A DNA stretch of 64,000 nt from Hyphobacterium sp. CCMP332. GTDB lineage: Bacteria; Bacteroidota; Bacteroidia; Cytophagales; CCMP332. Of the stretch, positions 19,136-27,838 are shown in pieces (the stretch's first letter is position 1; each line of letters starts with the position of its first letter). Location: positions 2,954,001-3,018,000 of the forward strand of contig CP058647.1 in the NCBI GenBank assembly GCA_014323545.1, given 5' to 3'. A program made the translations under genes and the position numbers. Below the pieces are notes generated by a model that saw only the letters and a list, made by a program, of their open reading frames with translations, did not search any database and was not told the DNA's origin.

Positions 19136-19840
19136 ATGTCTAAAGTTGCGATTGTCACAGGAGGAACCAAAGGAATTGGTAAAGCAATTATAGAAAAATT
19201 TTCATCTGAGGGCTTTGATATAGCTACCTGTTCCAGAAATGAGAAGGACTTAAAACATTTAAAGACAAGGATTGAAAAACAATACAAAAATGAAGTGTAT
19301 GTCCAAAAAGTAGATGTTTCGGATAAAAAAGTACTTCAGCAGTTTGCCGGTAATGTTTTAAAATGGAATAGTAACATTCATATTCTGGTGAACAACGCCG
19401 GGGTTTTCATTCCGGGTAAGATCACAGAAGAAGAAGACGGTTCCCTTGAAAAAATGATGTCTATTAATACTTATAGCGCTTATTATTTGAGCCGTTATAT
19501 CATTGATTCAATGAAAAATAAAAAAGGGGCTTATATTTTTAATATTTGCTCTACAGCTAGTATTATGCCCTATTTAAATGGGGGTTCTTATTGCATTTCC
19601 AAACATGCCATGCTTGGTTTTAGTAAAATATTAAGAGAAGAATTAAAGGAAATTGGAATTCGAGTTTCAGCCGTTTTACCAGGCGCAACCTATACAAGCA
19701 GCTGGGAAGACGTGGATTTGCCCGAATCGCGTTTTATTAAATCTTCCGACATTGCGGAAACAATATGGTCGGCATTCAGTTTATCTGAAAATACCGTTAT
19801 TGAAGAATTAATCGTTAGACCTCAATTGGGCGACATTTAA
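19136..19840 (+). CDS. Short-chain dehydrogenase/reductase (SDR family)
   Basis: This 234-residue classical SDR oxidoreductase has the NAD(P)-binding motif TGGTKGIG at 8-15 and NNAG near 87. The active-site pair is Tyr152-x3-Lys156 in YCISK, with the serine a few residues earlier. It is probably NADP-preferring, since the second strand is followed by CSRN rather than an acidic residue. The substrate cannot be told. It starts a plus-strand group divergent from the mla genes and is 35 bases upstream of ispG. Confidence 0.9.
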   Translation: MSKVAIVTGGTKGIGKAIIEKFSSEGFDIATCSRNEKDLKHLKTRIEKQYKNEVYVQKVDVSDKKVLQQFAGNVLKWNSNIHILVNNAGVFIPGKITEEEDGSLEKMMSINTYSAYYLSRYIIDSMKNKKGAYIFNICSTASIMPYLNGGSYCISKHAMLGFSKILREELKEIGIRVSAVLPGATYTSSWEDVDLPESRFIKSSDIAETIWSAFSLSENTVIEELIVRPQLGDI

Positions 19841-19875
19841 ATGAAGCTTATCTTTATGCTAAATTAATCACAGAA

Positions 19876-21858
19876 ATGATTAGTGCTGAAATCAAGGATT
19901 TAAAAAAATATTGCGAGGATCTTCTTTCCTATAAAAGAAGACCAACCAGGGAGGTGATGATTGGAAATGTTGGAATTGGAGGTTCTAACCCTATCAGAGT
20001 ACAATCAATGACAACGGTTGACACCATGGATACTCAGGGCTCCATTGAGCAGAGTATTAGAATGATAGACGCAGGCTGTGAAATAGTAAGAATTACAGCA
20101 CCCAGTTTAAAAGACGCAGAAAACCTTAGGAACATTAAAGAGGGCTTAAGAAAAAGGGGATATGATACACCCTTGGTAGCAGATATCCACTTCACTCCAA
20201 ATGCAGCTGAATTAGCGGCAAAGATTGTTGAAAAGGTTAGGGTCAATCCGGGCAATTATGCAGATAAGAAAAAATTTGAGGCGATAGAATATACGGATGA
20301 AAGCTACAAGGAAGAGTTACAGCGAATAAGACAAAAATTCGAACCACTGGTCAAAATCTGTAAGGAAAATAATACGGCCATGAGAATTGGAACCAATCAC
20401 GGTTCACTTTCAGACCGAATTATGAGCCGATATGGGGATACGCCTCTGGGAATGGTAGAATCCGCATTGGAATTTATAAGAATCTGTGAGGACATGGATT
20501 ATTTTGACATTGTGATTTCAATGAAAGCGAGCAATCCACAAGTGATGGTTCAGGCTTATAGATTATTGGTTCATAAACTCGAAGAAGAAAACTTACAACC
20601 CTATCCCTTACATCTTGGAGTAACTGAAGCAGGAGATGGAGAAGATGGTAGAATTAAATCAGCAGTTGGAATAGGCACGCTGCTGGAAGATGGACTCGGT
20701 GATACGGTAAGAGTATCATTGACTGAGGAACCTGAGGCCGAAATTCCTGTATGCAACAGACTGGTTGATCGCTATCTTAAAAGACCGGGACATGCAAAAC
20801 TGCCGGAAATTAATTTGGATGCTTATACACCTTTTGAATACAGAAAAAGAAATAGCATAGAAGTAGCAAACTTTGGAAATAAAAATTTCCCTAGGGTTGT
20901 AGCCGATTTAAGTCATATTTCCGATCTGAAAATGGAAGATTTAAATGTAATAGGACATCATTATTTTTCACTTACGGATAAATGGAATATGAGTGATCAG
21001 GGTGCTGATTATGTTTATTCAGGAAAGAATAAAATTGACTTTATGCTCCCAAATGGAGTTCGGGAAATCGTGGATTCTGAAATCTGGACTTCTCTGGAAG
21101 ATCAATCAACAGCATATCCACTATTTGACTTAAAAGATTGGGGGAATTCAGACGCACATAAGCATTTGAACTTTATAAAAATTTCAATTGATGATATTAC
21201 ATCTGAGGGACTTGAAGATTTTTTGCAAGAAAACGTTGTTTTCATGTTATCGGCCAAAACAAATCATAGATACCCGGAGTTGAGATCAGCATTTCTGGAA
21301 TTACAGAATAGAAACATTAATTCACCTGTACTGATATTTTCCGATTATGGAGCTTTAAATTCTGAGGATTTCAGACTGTATTCCTCCACAGATACGGGTG
21401 GGCTATTTGTTGATGGCTTTGGCGATGGGATATGTTTAAATATAAAAGCTCTCGAAAATTCCAGAAGTGAAAATCTGAAATTGGCGAAATTAGCAAATCA
21501 AACGGCGTTTGGTGTGTTGCAGGCAACACGAACAAGAATGTCCAAGACAGAATATATTTCTTGCCCATCCTGTGGCAGAACTCTTTTTGATCTCCAGGAC
21601 ACCACTGCCATGATCAGGAAAAGAACCGATCATCTCAAGGGTGTTAAAATTGGTATCATGGGTTGTATCGTTAATGGCCCAGGTGAAATGGCTGATGCAG
21701 ATTACGGATATGTTGGATCAGGAAAAGGCAAAATTACTTTGTACAAAGGAAAAGAAGTAATAAAGCGAAGTGTCCCTTCGGAAAATGCGGTGGATGAACT
21801 TATTGAAATAATAAAATCAGACGGAATGTGGCGAGAGCCGGAAAATCAGGAATTATGA
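19876..21858 (+). CDS. ispG: 4-hydroxy-3-methylbut-2-enyl-diphosphate synthase (long form with insert)
   Basis: This is the penultimate enzyme of the non-mevalonate isoprenoid pathway; it reduces methylerythritol cyclodiphosphate to HMBPP. The TIM-barrel part starts at residue 16 (RPTREV...GSNPIRVQSMT). The [4Fe-4S] domain carries Cys562 and Cys565 (CPSC), Cys597 (GCIVNGPGE) and the glutamate that serves as fourth ligand. At 660 residues it is far longer than the roughly 370-residue E. coli protein. An extra domain, about 280-540, separates the barrel from the iron-sulfur domain, as in plants, chlamydiae and many Bacteroidota. It overlaps the next gene by four bases. Confidence 0.95.
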   Translation: MISAEIKDLKKYCEDLLSYKRRPTREVMIGNVGIGGSNPIRVQSMTTVDTMDTQGSIEQSIRMIDAGCEIVRITAPSLKDAENLRNIKEGLRKRGYDTPLVADIHFTPNAAELAAKIVEKVRVNPGNYADKKKFEAIEYTDESYKEELQRIRQKFEPLVKICKENNTAMRIGTNHGSLSDRIMSRYGDTPLGMVESALEFIRICEDMDYFDIVISMKASNPQVMVQAYRLLVHKLEEENLQPYPLHLGVTEAGDGEDGRIKSAVGIGTLLEDGLGDTVRVSLTEEPEAEIPVCNRLVDRYLKRPGHAKLPEINLDAYTPFEYRKRNSIEVANFGNKNFPRVVADLSHISDLKMEDLNVIGHHYFSLTDKWNMSDQGADYVYSGKNKIDFMLPNGVREIVDSEIWTSLEDQSTAYPLFDLKDWGNSDAHKHLNFIKISIDDITSEGLEDFLQENVVFMLSAKTNHRYPELRSAFLELQNRNINSPVLIFSDYGALNSEDFRLYSSTDTGGLFVDGFGDGICLNIKALENSRSENLKLAKLANQTAFGVLQATRTRMSKTEYISCPSCGRTLFDLQDTTAMIRKRTDHLKGVKIGIMGCIVNGPGEMADADYGYVGSGKGKITLYKGKEVIKRSVPSENAVDELIEIIKSDGMWREPENQEL

Positions 21859-22028
21859 AATTAAAAGAGTATTTTGGGTTTAAAGAAGTATTGTTTTACT
21901 TTTTTAGAAAGAAAGATCCCAACAGACCAAGCAGTTTTAATTTGAAAATGATGCATGGAATAAATAAAATTTCAATCATTATGTTTCTTGTAGGGATCAT
22001 ATTTGTTATTGCAAAACGCTTTTTCTAA
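21855..22028 (+). CDS. Small DUF6728 membrane protein
   Basis: This 57-residue protein starts at ATG 21855, overlapping the ispG stop by four bases. A basic N-terminal part (KLKEYFGFKEVLFYFFRKKDPN) leads to one hydrophobic helix at about 36-52 and a short basic end. It matches the DUF6728 family as I remember it from Bacteroidota, whose function is unknown. Coupling to ispG on one side and to the MmcQ-type gene on the other (sharing one base) makes it a real gene despite its size. Confidence 0.78.
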   Translation: MKLKEYFGFKEVLFYFFRKKDPNRPSSFNLKMMHGINKISIIMFLVGIIFVIAKRFF

Positions 22029-22375
22029 TGACTTTTGAGGCTTTTGTAGAATACTGCCTCGGAAAAAAATCCGTTACTGATACTTTTCCATTCGGACCCG
22101 ATGTGTTGGTCTTTAAAGTCAAGGGTAAAATGTTTGCATTGGCAGATGTGGAGCTTTTTGAAAGTATAAATTTAAAGTGCGATCCTGAAAGGTCCATTGA
22201 TCTACGTGAACGTTATCCCGGAATTACACCGGGTTATCATATGAATAAGACGCACTGGAATACTGTGTTAACTGATGGCAGTGTCCCCGATAAATTAATG
22301 TATGAGTTGATTGATCATTCCTATTATTTAATTGTAAAGAGTCTTCCTAAAAAAGATCAATCCGGATTAATTTAA
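22028..22375 (+). CDS. MmcQ/YjbR family protein
   Basis: This 115-residue protein of the MmcQ/YjbR family has a CyaY-like fold. Family hallmarks are FPFGPDVLVFKVKGKMFAL in the first half, then INLKCDP, GYHMNKTHWNTV and the closing LIDHSYYLIVKSL. Some members bind DNA, but the cellular role is unknown for most. It shares one base with the preceding stop (TAATG) and lies 3 bases before the transporter gene, so it is co-transcribed with ispG. Confidence 0.9.
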   Translation: MTFEAFVEYCLGKKSVTDTFPFGPDVLVFKVKGKMFALADVELFESINLKCDPERSIDLRERYPGITPGYHMNKTHWNTVLTDGSVPDKLMYELIDHSYYLIVKSLPKKDQSGLI

Positions 22376-22378
22376 TTT

Positions 22379-23203
22379 ATGACTGAAGCAAAAAAAGGAG
22401 AACCACAAGAAAAAGATTTAAGTCCTGTTCCGGACCGACCAAAAGAAATAAATCAAATTCTTGATGAACAAATAGCCTCTAGTTTAAAAGAATTTAACCG
22501 ATCAAATCTTGGCTTGTTTATTTCCTCATTTTCAGCCGGGCTTGAAATTGCATTTAGTGTTTTGGTAATGGCTTCTGTAGTTACATTGTTTTATGAATCT
22601 CTTAGCCATGAATCATTAACCTTGGCTCTGGCATTGTGTTACCCGGTCGGTTTCATATTTGTAATAATTGGACGATCCGAATTGTTTACAGAACATACAT
22701 CACTGGCCATTTTACCTGTATTAAATGGCTCAGTTAGCATTAAAAGTCTTTTGGCCTTATGGGGAATCGTTTACGCCGGAAATATTATTGGAGGATTGAT
22801 ATCTGCAATCCTAATAACTTTTATAGGTACAGAAATCGGATTCGTCAACTTTGAATCATTCGCTTTATTATCTGAAAAGCTTACTTCACATAATTGGTAT
22901 GTCATTTTGTTTTCTGCGATTCTAGCCGGATGGATGATGGGCTTACTTGGCTGGTTAATTACTTCATCCCAGGAAACCCTAAGCCGGATCTTCATGGTTA
23001 TATTGGTAACCGCCATAATCGGACTTGCAGGATTGCATCATTGCATAGTAGGATCGGTGGAATTGCTTACCGGCCTTCTTTCTGGCCACGGTCCCGGATT
23101 TGCTGATTATATTAATGTTCAGTTTTGGTCAACCATCGGAAATATAATCGGAGGAACCTTTTTTGTGGCTATTCTAAAATTTAGTCATGTGAGGGTAAAT
23201 TAA
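22379..23203 (+). CDS. Formate/nitrite transporter family protein (YfdC-like)
   Basis: This 274-residue membrane protein is of the formate/nitrite transporter family. A hydrophilic N terminus of about 48 residues is followed by six hydrophobic helices. The family stretch GRSELFTEHT is near residues 98-107, and LAGLHHCIVGSVELLTG is in the second half, where the paired histidines sit at the pore position. The long N terminus and sequence style are closer to YfdC than to FocA, so the substrate is uncertain. It is the last gene of the ispG group; 215 bases without a gene follow. Confidence 0.87.
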   Translation: MTEAKKGEPQEKDLSPVPDRPKEINQILDEQIASSLKEFNRSNLGLFISSFSAGLEIAFSVLVMASVVTLFYESLSHESLTLALALCYPVGFIFVIIGRSELFTEHTSLAILPVLNGSVSIKSLLALWGIVYAGNIIGGLISAILITFIGTEIGFVNFESFALLSEKLTSHNWYVILFSAILAGWMMGLLGWLITSSQETLSRIFMVILVTAIIGLAGLHHCIVGSVELLTGLLSGHGPGFADYINVQFWSTIGNIIGGTFFVAILKFSHVRVN

Positions 23204-23418
23204 GTTTTAAATCGTTTAAAGCTTAATTAAATTTAATTATTCTAATAATTAATTGCATAATACTAGGGGATTGAGATTTTAAGGAACAATAACTTAGGGA
23301 AGTCATTATTTCTTTAGATGTTAGGCAATATCACAAGGTGGAAAATCTACCATAGCGACTTATTATCTGTTCAGGAGGATAGGTGCGTTCTTATTCAAAA
23401 TCAAATTTTTAATTAATT
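23204..23418 (+). other. Intergenic region before the ATP-grasp/arg operon
   Basis: These 215 bases hold no gene. The first 60 are nearly pure A/T with short inverted repeats. The second half is less AT-rich and contains a small hairpin (GGTGGA AAA TCTACC, 23336-23350) and the purine-rich AGGAGGATAGG near 23372. No TAnnTTTG promoter element is found on the plus strand. The region must hold the promoter or leader of the operon that starts at 23419, but I cannot point to it. Confidence 0.4.
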
Positions 23419-24642
23419 ATGGCCAATTGTTTCGCATTGATGGGTTGGAGTTTACCTGTCATCGAAAGTATGCAAAAACTCGGCAAATCTTATGTAGTTG
23501 TATCTTTTCCTGATTTTCAGCAATACGCTGATGAAAATAACATTCCCTTCCTTCCTTACACACTGGATGAGTGGAATGATACGTCCAATTCCCTTGATTT
23601 AGCAGAAAAACTAAAACCTTTTAATGTTGATGTAGCTGTTCCATTATTTGAAGAAACAGTAGAATGGGCAGGAGCTTTAAATTCGATTTATAGAAATGAT
23701 CCGCGTGTTCTCAATCGTGCATTTTTGTTTAGAAACAAGGCCATGATGAAAAGAAAAGCCTTAATCGGCGGACTTCGGGTTGGGCTTTTTGAGGAGGTGC
23801 ATAATAAAGAAGGCGTAAAAGCATTTATGAGGCGTTTAAATGAGGCTAATCTTCAATTACCAGGTGAGGAAGATTCCTGGGTACATATTAAGCCTTTTGC
23901 ATCTGCAGGAACTGTAGGGCATCGCTTGTTAAAATCCATGAATGATATCGATGAAAAATGTCAGGATGGTGATTTTCCATGCCTGGCAGAAAGTCACTTA
24001 CCGGGAAGGGAATTTTCTTGTGAAGCCTTTGTGCACAAAGGAAAAATTAAATTTCTGAATATTACGGAGTATGTCAAGCTGGGCTATTCAAATTTTATAC
24101 CTGAGGGACACTATTTGCATTCCAAAAGAGATTTGATAGAGAAACACGTACAAAAACTTGTGGATATTTTTGGGATAGAATACGGAATGGTACATCCGGA
24201 GTGGTTCTTAACCGAAAACGACGAATTAAATTTCGGGGAAACAGCATGTAGAATTCCTGGAGGGCATATTTTAGAATTGTGTGGAAAATCCTATGATTTT
24301 GACGCCCTGGCAGCTTTTGTTTTATGTCACGATCCAAATGCAAGTGATGAAGAATTGGATAATATCTTTCCACCAAAAGATTACAGGCCCGAAAACTACA
24401 ACGGCAACGTAATGATCTATCCGAGGAAATCACAATTTTCTAAACTTGAAATACCAGAGGAATTGAATAATGAACCATATTTTGTGGATCATAACCTGAT
24501 TCCTCCATTATCTACTCAAAAAATCAGTGATAGCAGGGAAGGCTTTGGAAATCATTTTGGGACCATCAATTTTAAAGGTGAAGATCCCGACAGAATGACT
24601 GAATTGCTCCGGCACTATGAACAAGTAGATTTTTATATCTAA
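23419..24642 (+). CDS. ATP-grasp superfamily ligase
   Basis: This 407-residue protein has the three-part plan of ATP-grasp carboxylate-amine/thiol ligases. An N-terminal alpha/beta domain runs to about 110. An ATP-binding part follows, with WVHIKPFASAGTVGHR near 155-170, where the lysine and small loop would contact ATP. The metal-binding end is HPEWF plus NFGETACRIPGG near 258-283, equivalent to the E-x-N-x-R-x-GG pattern. The substrate is unknown. It is the first gene of a run continuing with an unusual hydrolase-like protein, a racemase and the arginine genes, which suggests an amino acid or peptide is ligated. The catalytic call is good; the product is inference. Confidence 0.78.
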   Translation: MANCFALMGWSLPVIESMQKLGKSYVVVSFPDFQQYADENNIPFLPYTLDEWNDTSNSLDLAEKLKPFNVDVAVPLFEETVEWAGALNSIYRNDPRVLNRAFLFRNKAMMKRKALIGGLRVGLFEEVHNKEGVKAFMRRLNEANLQLPGEEDSWVHIKPFASAGTVGHRLLKSMNDIDEKCQDGDFPCLAESHLPGREFSCEAFVHKGKIKFLNITEYVKLGYSNFIPEGHYLHSKRDLIEKHVQKLVDIFGIEYGMVHPEWFLTENDELNFGETACRIPGGHILELCGKSYDFDALAAFVLCHDPNASDEELDNIFPPKDYRPENYNGNVMIYPRKSQFSKLEIPEELNNEPYFVDHNLIPPLSTQKISDSREGFGNHFGTINFKGEDPDRMTELLRHYEQVDFYI

Positions 24643-24663
24643 TCAAAATTTTAATCCTAACAA

Positions 24664-26658
24664 ATGGATGTGATAACCGATACGGTTTACGAAAACTTTG
24701 AAAGAAGTTTTGATGAGTTTAAAAATGCTACTGACCTTACAAAGCAGGAAAAAGCTGCAAAACTTGCAAGTCAAATTGATATCCTGTCTTTATCGAGAAA
24801 CGGTCTGACCTTTTTGTATAAAAAGAGTCTGGAACTTGAAAAAGAAGGTTTTTTCAATGGCACGGCATGGTCGGATCCGGAGAAACTGGTGCCTTTTTTG
24901 GTCAAAGGCACATTACTTAACGGGCACCCCGGTTCGAGTTTTGAAGTTCTATCTGAGCTAAGAATGCTGTATTATTTAAACGAAGAGCTTCCGGAGTCAG
25001 AGCAAAGGTTTTCAAAAGAAACGGCTCAGGATTATATGGAGGAGGTTATTGTTCATAATCTTGAATTTGCATTTAAAGAGATCAGTGAAGAAACCCGATC
25101 TCTTATGTCTGAAAGAGAGATTAAAAAAGCGATCAATCTTTTTGGTTTCCTACTTTCGGAAATTGAGATTAAGGGTATTTTTGAAAAATTGGCATTGGAA
25201 GTTAAACTGACTTGTGAGCAAAGGCCGATCGTTACACGTAAGGCCAGAGAACTGATTCGAATGCTGGATCGTCATTTTGAAGCTGACACAGAGCAGAATA
25301 ATAATCATTTTATTAAAACCTATATAAATGCATTATATGCCCCATCAAAAGGAGCCAGAGAAAATAAAAGCCCGGATGATTATCAAAATTTTGTAGAAAA
25401 CTGTAGCCGAAATACCCTTTACTCTGAAGCTGAGGAAATGGGAGAATACATGAACGCAACCGGTCTGGTTAGCAAATACCATGCAATGCTTCTTAAAAAA
25501 CTGGTAAGCGACACCCCGGAATTGGTTCCTGTATTATTAGATTTAAATGATCAGGGCAAAGCCGAATGGGAGGAGTACAGATTGATGCTGAGCCAATTGA
25601 TTATGGATATTATCCATCCGGAAAATTGTCAGTTTATTTATGGCCTTTCTGAAATGATGCGGAGAAATCTATTCGTAAGAAGAGTTGTTAGGGTCGGCTT
25701 GGAAAATCTCAGAAAAATTAAGATTAATCCACAGGTTGAAAAAAGAATTTTAAAATCAATTGTTAACCCAAGTCCCGGATTATCTGCCATACAATATTTG
25801 ATGAGCGGAGTAATCAGGGTGCTGGGACAACCATTGGGAGTAGGTCAGGGAAACAATCCCACCTGCCAGTCTGCAAGGGGGATAAGTATGTGGAGCCAAC
25901 ACGCACCAGCGAAATTGATCGACATGATTATTACTGTTGCTACTCAAAATAATCTGTTAATTCGATTTGAAAATCACGATCTGGTTTCAAATCAGCTCGG
26001 AAAGGGCCTTTTAGAAAAGCTGGACTATAATCTGGACGTAGTTTCTGTAGTATTGGTCCCTCATCTTGACAAAATATATAACGAAATGATGCGCCGGTCA
26101 TCCGGAAGAACGGAAGATCCTCACAAATGGGTAAACCCGTCGATGTACGGTCATTGGATTCAGGTTGGATTTGCATCCTGTTATGACTATTTAAGCAATT
26201 CCATAATGGATTTCAGTGGGTTTGTCCGAATTTTTTATGCGGCATTTCATCCCGATTATAATGGCAATCGCCATTTGGTTTATCCCAATCCCGTGGGAAT
26301 CTTTATTACAAGTAATAAGGGAGACATGGTTGGGTTTCATGCAATTTCCATGTTAAGAGTTGAAAAAGACAAGGACGATCAAACAAGAGTTTATTTTTTA
26401 AATCCAAATAATGAAGGTCGGCAAAACTGGGGTCAGGAAATAAAACCTTCGGTATACGGTCATGGTGAAAAACACGGAGAGTCATCGCTACCTATTCAGG
26501 AATTTGCAGCCAGGGTGTATGCCTTTCACTACGATCCCTTAATTACCAATTCCTGGATTAGCAATGTGCCTGAGGAAGAGATAATAAAAGTAAAAACATT
26601 GGCTGAACAAAGCTGGGGTAAATCTTATATCTGGAGTCAACAAATTAAGTTATGGTAA
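24664..26658 (+). CDS. Uncharacterised protein with predicted Cys-His-Asn active site
   Basis: I do not recognise this 664-residue family by name. The first 350 residues are helical, without a signal peptide or membrane segment. The C-terminal part reads like a papain- or transglutaminase-type domain. Cys401 lies at the start of a predicted helix (NNPTCQSARGISMW), His559 is in a hydrophobic strand (GFHAISML), and Asn580 is in FLNPNNEG. The order Cys, His, Asn with this spacing is that of cysteine peptidases and acyl transferases. It lies 21 bases after the ATP-grasp gene and overlaps the racemase gene by 7 bases, so all three are probably made together. Function in conjugate cleavage or transfer is inference. 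Confidence 0.55.
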   Translation: MDVITDTVYENFERSFDEFKNATDLTKQEKAAKLASQIDILSLSRNGLTFLYKKSLELEKEGFFNGTAWSDPEKLVPFLVKGTLLNGHPGSSFEVLSELRMLYYLNEELPESEQRFSKETAQDYMEEVIVHNLEFAFKEISEETRSLMSEREIKKAINLFGFLLSEIEIKGIFEKLALEVKLTCEQRPIVTRKARELIRMLDRHFEADTEQNNNHFIKTYINALYAPSKGARENKSPDDYQNFVENCSRNTLYSEAEEMGEYMNATGLVSKYHAMLLKKLVSDTPELVPVLLDLNDQGKAEWEEYRLMLSQLIMDIIHPENCQFIYGLSEMMRRNLFVRRVVRVGLENLRKIKINPQVEKRILKSIVNPSPGLSAIQYLMSGVIRVLGQPLGVGQGNNPTCQSARGISMWSQHAPAKLIDMIITVATQNNLLIRFENHDLVSNQLGKGLLEKLDYNLDVVSVVLVPHLDKIYNEMMRRSSGRTEDPHKWVNPSMYGHWIQVGFASCYDYLSNSIMDFSGFVRIFYAAFHPDYNGNRHLVYPNPVGIFITSNKGDMVGFHAISMLRVEKDKDDQTRVYFLNPNNEGRQNWGQEIKPSVYGHGEKHGESSLPIQEFAARVYAFHYDPLITNSWISNVPEEEIIKVKTLAEQSWGKSYIWSQQIKLW

Positions 26659-27809
26659 GACACTCATCCCGAATAGAGCTGAGTCAATCTTCACTTACGA
26701 GTAATATTAATTTTCTTCGTAAGAAAATCGGTGAAAAGCCCATTATCTCATCGGTGGTAAAAGCCAATGCTTATGGCCATGGAATTCAACAATTTGTAAA
26801 AATGGCCGAAAAGGCCGGTGTTAATCATTTTGCTACTGCATCTGCTTTTGAAGCAGAAGAGGTATTGGAAGTGAAATCGGAAAAGAGTCAAATTATGATT
26901 ATGGGTATTCTATATGAACAGGATATCAAATGGGCTATAGAAAATGACATTGAATTTTATGTATTCAATTATGATCGACTATTAAAAGTATTGGAATTTG
27001 CGAGGGAATTGAATATTCAGGCAAAAGTACATTTAGAGGTTGAAACGGGTGCCAACAGAACCGGATTGCCAGCCAAAGATTTTTCAAAAAGTCTTACTTT
27101 TCTCAAAAAACATTCAAAACATCTCGAATTTACCGGACTTTGCACTCATTTTGGCGGAGCTGAAAGTTTTTCAAATCAATTTAAAATTGAAAGTCAACAC
27201 AAAAAATTTAAAGAGTTCTTAAGGGTATGTAAAAAAAGAAAAATAGTACCTAAACTAAGACATATCGCTTGTTCTGCTGCTGCATTGGCCTATAAGGAAA
27301 CCGTTTATGACTTGGTAAGAATTGGGGTATCACAATACGGATTTTGGCCCAGCCCGGATATTTACTATGCTCATATTTCCGAAACCGGAAAAAAAGGAAG
27401 CGGAGCCCTTAAAAGAATTTTTACCTGGAAAACTGAAGTAATGGATGTCCGCGATGTTGAGATTGGTGAATTTGTAGGTTATGGAACAGCCTATCAGGCC
27501 ACTCATAAAATGAAAATAGCGGTTATGCCTTTGGGGTATTCCAATGGCTATCCCAGAGCGCAATCAAACAGGGGCTTTGTTCTAATTCATGGAAAGAAAG
27601 CGCCAATTGTCGGTCTGATAAATATGAATCTTTTTATGGTTGACGTCACACATATTCCAAATGTTAAAGTTGATGATGAGGTAGTATTGGTTGGACGACA
27701 AAAAAATAACACCATCAATATCAGTTCTTTTACTCAGGTAACCCAACTTATAAACAATGAGATGCTCAGCAGATTACCTGCAGCTATTCCCAGAAAAATT
27801 GTAAAATAA
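26652..27809 (+). CDS. Divergent alanine racemase-family PLP enzyme
   Basis: This 385-residue fold-type III PLP enzyme is of the alanine racemase family. The PLP lysine is Lys37 in VVKANAYGHG, and the second catalytic base Tyr277 in VGYG is present. The PLP-contacting arginine is in VRIGVSQYG. Several positions that are nearly fixed in true alanine racemases differ: GYSNGYPR instead of GYADG, GLINMN instead of GR(V)xMD, and RHIACSAA instead of xxANSAA. It may act on an amino acid other than alanine, which fits its place before the arg genes. It overlaps the upstream gene by 7 bases. Sure of the family, unsure of the substrate. Confidence 0.82.
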   Translation: MVRHSSRIELSQSSLTSNINFLRKKIGEKPIISSVVKANAYGHGIQQFVKMAEKAGVNHFATASAFEAEEVLEVKSEKSQIMIMGILYEQDIKWAIENDIEFYVFNYDRLLKVLEFARELNIQAKVHLEVETGANRTGLPAKDFSKSLTFLKKHSKHLEFTGLCTHFGGAESFSNQFKIESQHKKFKEFLRVCKKRKIVPKLRHIACSAAALAYKETVYDLVRIGVSQYGFWPSPDIYYAHISETGKKGSGALKRIFTWKTEVMDVRDVEIGEFVGYGTAYQATHKMKIAVMPLGYSNGYPRAQSNRGFVLIHGKKAPIVGLINMNLFMVDVTHIPNVKVDDEVVLVGRQKNNTINISSFTQVTQLINNEMLSRLPAAIPRKIVK

Positions 27810-27838
27810 TTATTCTGAAAAATCAGCGAAAAACCATA

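Noticed and set aside
23336-23380. Possible riboswitch before the ATP-grasp gene
   Set aside because: Only one short hairpin is visible and no known aptamer consensus fits; kept only as an unexplained leader.
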